Below, in pieces: positions 36,878 through 40,759 of a DNA stretch of 40,759 nucleotides. Made by a program: the position numbers and the translations under genes. The notes under the pieces are model-generated. The model searched no databases. It was not told where the DNA came from and was given only the letters and a program-made list of their open reading frames with translations. The stretch comes from Methylophaga sp. (GTDB lineage: Bacteria > Pseudomonadota > Gammaproteobacteria > Nitrosococcales > Methylophagaceae). The stretch lies in the NCBI GenBank assembly GCA_002696735.1, contig NZSL01000017.1, positions 1-40,759 on the forward strand, written 5' to 3'. Numbering within the stretch: the stretch's first letter is position 1; each line of letters begins with the position of its first letter.

Positions 36878-39800
36878 CTGGTTATTATTTTTTTTCCTGC
36901 TGTTTATCAGCTGCCGATTATCGGCACTGACATTTACTGAACAAGAACAGGCCTGGATTGCCGCTAATCCTGAAGTCACACTGGGTGCCGATTTCAGTTG
37001 GGCACCCTATGATTTTCTCAATGAAGAAGGCGAACATGATGGTATCGCCTCTGATGTGTTAGCGCTCATTAGTGAAAAAAGCGGTCTTAGAATCACCGTG
37101 GTAGCTGATGTCTGGGCCAACACCATGGAAAAAATGCGAGCAGGCGAAATCATGGGCCTGAGCTGCGCCGCGGCGACTCAACAACGTCAGGAATTTTTGT
37201 TATTTTCCAAGCCCTACGTGAGCCTCTCACTGGGTATTATTGTTCAGCAACATCGTGATGATATTCAGTCAATGGATGATTTGATTGGCCTTACTGTTGC
37301 TGTAAATGAAGATTCCTACCTGCATACCTGGCTGAACATCAATTACCCGAATTTGGATCTGCTGCTGACTGATTCCAATGATGAATCACTGGAAGCCGTT
37401 TCGTTTGCTCAAGCCGACGCCTATATCGGGAATATTGCTGTTGCTACCAATGTCATCAAACAGCGTTACCTTTCCAATCTTCGAGTGGTCGCCAAAGTAC
37501 CGAGCTTCACAACAGATACCTCCGTCGCAATTGATAAACGTTATCCATTACTGCATAGCATTATTGATAAATCGTTATCGGCAATTACCGCGGCTGAAAA
37601 ACAGCAAATTATTGACAAATGGTACGCAGTTGTCAGTGATAGCAGTGCATTTGAAGTCTTACCTTATGAGCAAAGCCGACTGGATTTAACCGAAAAAGAA
37701 CAACAGTGGATAGACCAACACTCCGTTGTCAGGATTGGGGTTGATCCGTATTGGCCACCATTTGATTTTATTGATAAAAATGGTCAGCACAAAGGCATCA
37801 GTGCTGACTATCTAAATCTCATCAGCAAACAGACCGGCCTGCAATTTCAGCTCGAACCCTTCACTGACTGGCAGTCTGTTATTGATGCAGCCCAAACCAA
37901 AGAGATAGAGCTCATTGCCGCCCTTTCACGCAATACGTTTCGTGAAACCTTTCTCGATTTATCGATTCCCTATCTGGATTACCCACTGGCCATCGCTACA
38001 ACCAAATTCGGTCATCTCACCAGCCTGGCTGACTTCAGTAACAAACCTGTCGGTGTGGTGAAAGGTTATTTTGCTGAATCTATTTTGCTGGCCTATTACC
38101 CGGAAATCGATATTGTTTATGTCCCTTCTGTACGTGAGGGACTGTCGATGTTAGCTGCCGAAGAAATAGATGCCTATTTTGATATTATCGCAACCATCAC
38201 CTATACCGCCAGTCAATCCGGATTAACACATCTCAATACCAGCATTATCAGGGAATACTCTCCTGCTTTGCATATGGGCATCGTCAAGGGGCATCCCGAG
38301 CTATTAACAATTATCAATAAAGCCCTTGCATCAATTACAGCCGAAGAGAGGCGCACAATCGATCAGCAATGGATGTCAGTTAATACCATTGAACGTACCA
38401 ATTACACGCTGTTGATCCAGGTTGTAACAATCTTGCTGATTTTCCTGCTTGCCAGCTTCTACTGGAATCGTCGCTTACGTGCTGAAGTAGATAAACGCCT
38501 TATTTCAGAGCAGAAACTTCGGGATAGTGAGGCGCAGCTATTGCATTTGATTAATGTGATGCCAATGAGCCTGATGGTTACTTCCGCAGAGGATGGCCAT
38601 ATTCTGCTAGCCAATGAGCATTGTTATGAAGAATTAGGATTTTCAGCTAAGTTACAGAAAACCATCAAAGTTCAGGAGTTTTATGCAGATATTACGCAAC
38701 GTAAACAAGTCCTGGAACAGCTTGCTTCGGAGGGCGAAATTAATGGAATGATGCTCAAAATCAAAACTCGGAATGGACAGATCATCCAGGGATTATTTTC
38801 AATAATTTCGATTCAATATCAAGGCAAGCCGGCTTTTCTGGGTTTTTTCATGAATATGGATGATCGTATTGCACTTGAAGATTCACTAAAAGAATCCAAG
38901 ACCCATGCTGAAGCAGCGAATTTGGCCAAATCACAATTTCTCGCCAATATGAGTCATGAAATCCGCACCCCAATGAACGCTATTCTGGGGTTTACCGAAC
39001 TGCTGGACGAGCAGGTTACAGAGCCCAGGCTTAAATCATTTATTAAAACCATCCGCAGTGCAGGTAATACCCTTTTACTGCTGATCAACGATATTCTTGA
39101 TTTATCGAAGATTGAAGCCGGAAAACTGCAACTCAATAAATCCGCTACCGATCCTCATCAGCTGTTTGATGAAATAGCCAATATGTTTGTTCTGCAAATC
39201 CGCAATAAGGATTTGGCGTTACATTTAGATATAGATCCCGATTTACCCCATGGCCTGTTACTCGATGCCACTCGTCTCAGACAGGTGTTATTTAATTTAA
39301 TCAGTAATGCTGTCAAATTCACTGATACCGGTCATATACGTATTCACGTTCATGCCGATAATGTAGATGATCATCTCAGTAAACTGGATTTACATATCCG
39401 GGTTGAAGACACTGGTATTGGTATTCCCGAAGCTGAGGTTGAACATATATTTGAAATTTTTGCCCAGCAATCAGGCCAGGATGTTCGCAAATACGGTGGG
39501 ACCGGTCTTGGCTTGTCAATCACCCGCCGCTTGATTGAGATGATGGGTGGTCATATCCATCTGCAGAGTAAAAGTGGTGAAGGGTCAGTATTCAGTATTG
39601 ATTTACCAGGAATTGATATTGCCGCCATTGCCAGTGACAAAATTCGTCAGCAGGCGTTAGCTTTTGATGCCAGCCATATACGTTTTGAGCCGGCCCATAT
39701 GCTAATCGTTGATGATGTCGCGCATAACCGGGAACTGATACGTCAGCATTTTATCAACAGCCTTATTCAAACCAGTGAAGCTGAAAATGGTCAGCTGGCT

Positions 39801-40376
39801 GTGGATTTTGTTAAAAAGAATCCGGTAGATCTCGTGTTGATGGATATTCGTATGCCAGTGATGGACGGTTATGAAGCCGCAAAACAAATCAAAATGATTA
39901 AACCGGATTTACCTGTGGTTGCACTGACAGCTTCAGTAATGAAAGACGCCTATGAACAGGATAGATTGGACCATTTTGATGCCTATCTGCGAAAACCTGT
40001 TTTACGCAACGAACTGTTTCATGCGCTGAGCGTATTTTTACGATACCAGACGGTTGACGTTGACGTTATAAAAGCACCACAGCAGGATTGGTCAATGCTG
40101 GACAAAGAACAGCTGTTATCGATTTTTAATCATTTTCAAACCGATATCGATGAAATATGGCGTTTAGCCACCCAAAGTAACAGCATGACCGACATTAAAA
40201 ACTTTGCCCACGAAATCGCCAGACTGGCTGGCAATCATCAAATTGACACACTGGATCGATATGCCAGCCAGTTGCTGGAACGGATTGATGCGTTTGATAT
40301 TGAGGGCATGCAGATTTTGTTAAAACAATTTCCTTCAATGCGCAGCGCGATCCAACAGGCGATCCGAAGTCATTAG
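36846..40376 (+). CDS. BvgS-like hybrid sensor histidine kinase with two periplasmic SBP domains
   Basis: An 1176-aa protein starting at ATG 36846, inside the end of the HD-GYP gene. Order: signal/membrane segment (about 11–28), two periplasmic SBP_bac_3 (venus flytrap) domains at about 42–260 and 295–512, TM at about 520–538, and a PAS domain at about 560–675. The kinase core has H704 (MSHEIRTPMNAILGF), N-box NLISNAVKF, DTGIGIP and GGTGLGLS. REC follows with D1000 (LMDIRMPVMDG) and K1050. The last 90 residues look like a diverged Hpt domain with candidate H1122 (AHEIARLAGN). The layout is that of BvgS/EvgS. Ligands of the two SBP domains are unknown; nearest relatives sense small molecules. 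Confidence 0.93.
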   Translation: MNLWLFPIKTNWLLFFFLLFISCRLSALTFTEQEQAWIAANPEVTLGADFSWAPYDFLNEEGEHDGIASDVLALISEKSGLRITVVADVWANTMEKMRAGEIMGLSCAAATQQRQEFLLFSKPYVSLSLGIIVQQHRDDIQSMDDLIGLTVAVNEDSYLHTWLNINYPNLDLLLTDSNDESLEAVSFAQADAYIGNIAVATNVIKQRYLSNLRVVAKVPSFTTDTSVAIDKRYPLLHSIIDKSLSAITAAEKQQIIDKWYAVVSDSSAFEVLPYEQSRLDLTEKEQQWIDQHSVVRIGVDPYWPPFDFIDKNGQHKGISADYLNLISKQTGLQFQLEPFTDWQSVIDAAQTKEIELIAALSRNTFRETFLDLSIPYLDYPLAIATTKFGHLTSLADFSNKPVGVVKGYFAESILLAYYPEIDIVYVPSVREGLSMLAAEEIDAYFDIIATITYTASQSGLTHLNTSIIREYSPALHMGIVKGHPELLTIINKALASITAEERRTIDQQWMSVNTIERTNYTLLIQVVTILLIFLLASFYWNRRLRAEVDKRLISEQKLRDSEAQLLHLINVMPMSLMVTSAEDGHILLANEHCYEELGFSAKLQKTIKVQEFYADITQRKQVLEQLASEGEINGMMLKIKTRNGQIIQGLFSIISIQYQGKPAFLGFFMNMDDRIALEDSLKESKTHAEAANLAKSQFLANMSHEIRTPMNAILGFTELLDEQVTEPRLKSFIKTIRSAGNTLLLLINDILDLSKIEAGKLQLNKSATDPHQLFDEIANMFVLQIRNKDLALHLDIDPDLPHGLLLDATRLRQVLFNLISNAVKFTDTGHIRIHVHADNVDDHLSKLDLHIRVEDTGIGIPEAEVEHIFEIFAQQSGQDVRKYGGTGLGLSITRRLIEMMGGHIHLQSKSGEGSVFSIDLPGIDIAAIASDKIRQQALAFDASHIRFEPAHMLIVDDVAHNRELIRQHFINSLIQTSEAENGQLAVDFVKKNPVDLVLMDIRMPVMDGYEAAKQIKMIKPDLPVVALTASVMKDAYEQDRLDHFDAYLRKPVLRNELFHALSVFLRYQTVDVDVIKAPQQDWSMLDKEQLLSIFNHFQTDIDEIWRLATQSNSMTDIKNFAHEIARLAGNHQIDTLDRYASQLLERIDAFDIEGMQILLKQFPSMRSAIQQAIRSH

Positions 40377-40407
40377 CACACAAGTGTGCTTTGCTTTGCA
40401 GTTTTTT
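40375..40407 (+). terminator. Hairpin after the hybrid kinase, weak terminator
   Basis: AGCACAC/GTGTGCT with a 2-nt centre starts within the stop codon. The T6 run comes 12 nt later (40402–40407), so the arrangement is not a textbook terminator. Confidence 0.4.
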
Positions 40408-40434
40408 ATACAATGCCCGACACGTTGCAATGAG

Positions 40435-40759
40435 ATGAGCAAAATGAACTCCGATTTAAAAACGGATGCACAGTGGCGCCAACAACTTAACGAAGAACAA
40501 TATCGCATCACCCGGCAGGCGGGCACAGAACCAGCTTTTTCCGGGGAATATGTCGATCACGATGAGAATGGGTGTTATCACTGTGTTTGCTGTGGCCAGG
40601 CCTTATTTGCTTCTGATGACAAATTTGATGCCGGTTGCGGTTGGCCAAGTTTTTCCTCACAGCTGGAGCATGGAGTGGTGACTCATCATCCGGATTACAG
40701 CCACAATATGGATCGTACCGAAGTTCGCTGTCAGCAATGTGAAGCCCATTTGGGTCATG
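40435..40759 (+). CDS. msrB: Peptide methionine-(R)-S-oxide reductase MsrB, 5' part
   Basis: The frame begins at ATG 40435 (MSKMNSD) or, equally possible, at ATG 40444, and is open to the window edge. It reads QWRQQLNEEQYRITRQAGTE and then ENGCYHCVCCGQALF, with zinc-binding CxxC pairs CVCC and CQQC and the GCGWPSF substrate motif. The catalytic cysteine near the C-terminus lies outside the window. MsrB repairs the R-epimer of methionine sulfoxide in the cytoplasm. Confidence 0.95.
   Translation, partial: MSKMNSDLKTDAQWRQQLNEEQYRITRQAGTEPAFSGEYVDHDENGCYHCVCCGQALFASDDKFDAGCGWPSFSSQLEHGVVTHHPDYSHNMDRTEVRCQQCEAHLGH

Noticed and set aside
1-40759. tRNA, rRNA and CRISPR arrays
   Set aside because: I saw no cloverleaf-like sequence, rRNA stretch or regularly spaced repeat array on either strand by eye.

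Overview
The window reads as a chromosomal segment of a gram-negative gammaproteobacterium. It carries lpxH, a periplasmic DsbC, glnS, and the conserved orders ffh–ypjD–corB, rpsP–rimM–trmD–rplS, xerD–dsbC and mutY–yggX. The overall feel (moderate-to-low GC, YajQ, DUF4197, AsmA, a BvgS-like sensor) would fit a marine Thiotrichales/Methylophaga-like organism, but that placement is a guess from synteny and not proven.

Region 1 (1–10.1 kb, minus strand) is an accessory defence island. A type I restriction-modification operon runs hsdM–hsdS–hsdR with ATGA-type overlaps. It continues without a gap into an intact ISL3-family transposase gene that starts 4 bp after hsdR, and then into an OLD-family ATPase/TOPRIM nuclease that runs off the left edge. 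The leader of hsdM has two identical 21-bp direct repeats, each with a GTTTTG-CA-CAAAAC palindrome. Just upstream of the operon lies only the N-terminal third of an acetate kinase gene, which marks the likely junction between island and core genome.

Region 2 (10.2–20.5 kb) is core information processing and envelope biology. cysS and glnS (minus) are divergent from periplasmic cyclophilin ppiA and lpxH (plus). Then come the minus-strand genes dsbC, yajQ and xerD, the ribosomal operon rpsP–rimM–trmD–rplS ending in a bidirectional terminator, and ffh.

Region 3 (20.7–31 kb, plus strand) holds ypjD (CcsA-like), a CorC/HlyC-type CBS protein, an unrecognised 642-aa protein with a TTG start and a possible PilZ-like C-terminus, a large AsmA-family protein, mutY, yggX, a cold-shock gene with a structured leader, a DUF4197 protein and an unusual four-TM protein with a CxxCH haem-c site. 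A small repeat family appears to occur twice (20.56 kb and 30.9–31.04 kb).

Region 4 (31–40.8 kb) has two adjacent ABC-F ATPases (Uup-like and YheS-like) and ung on the minus strand. On the plus strand an HD-GYP response regulator overlaps a very large BvgS-like hybrid sensor kinase, probably a cognate signalling pair, followed by the start of msrB at the right edge.

The most interesting part is the defence island: the five-gene apparent operon with an embedded transposase and OLD nuclease, its twin-palindrome leader, and its position at a broken ackA.
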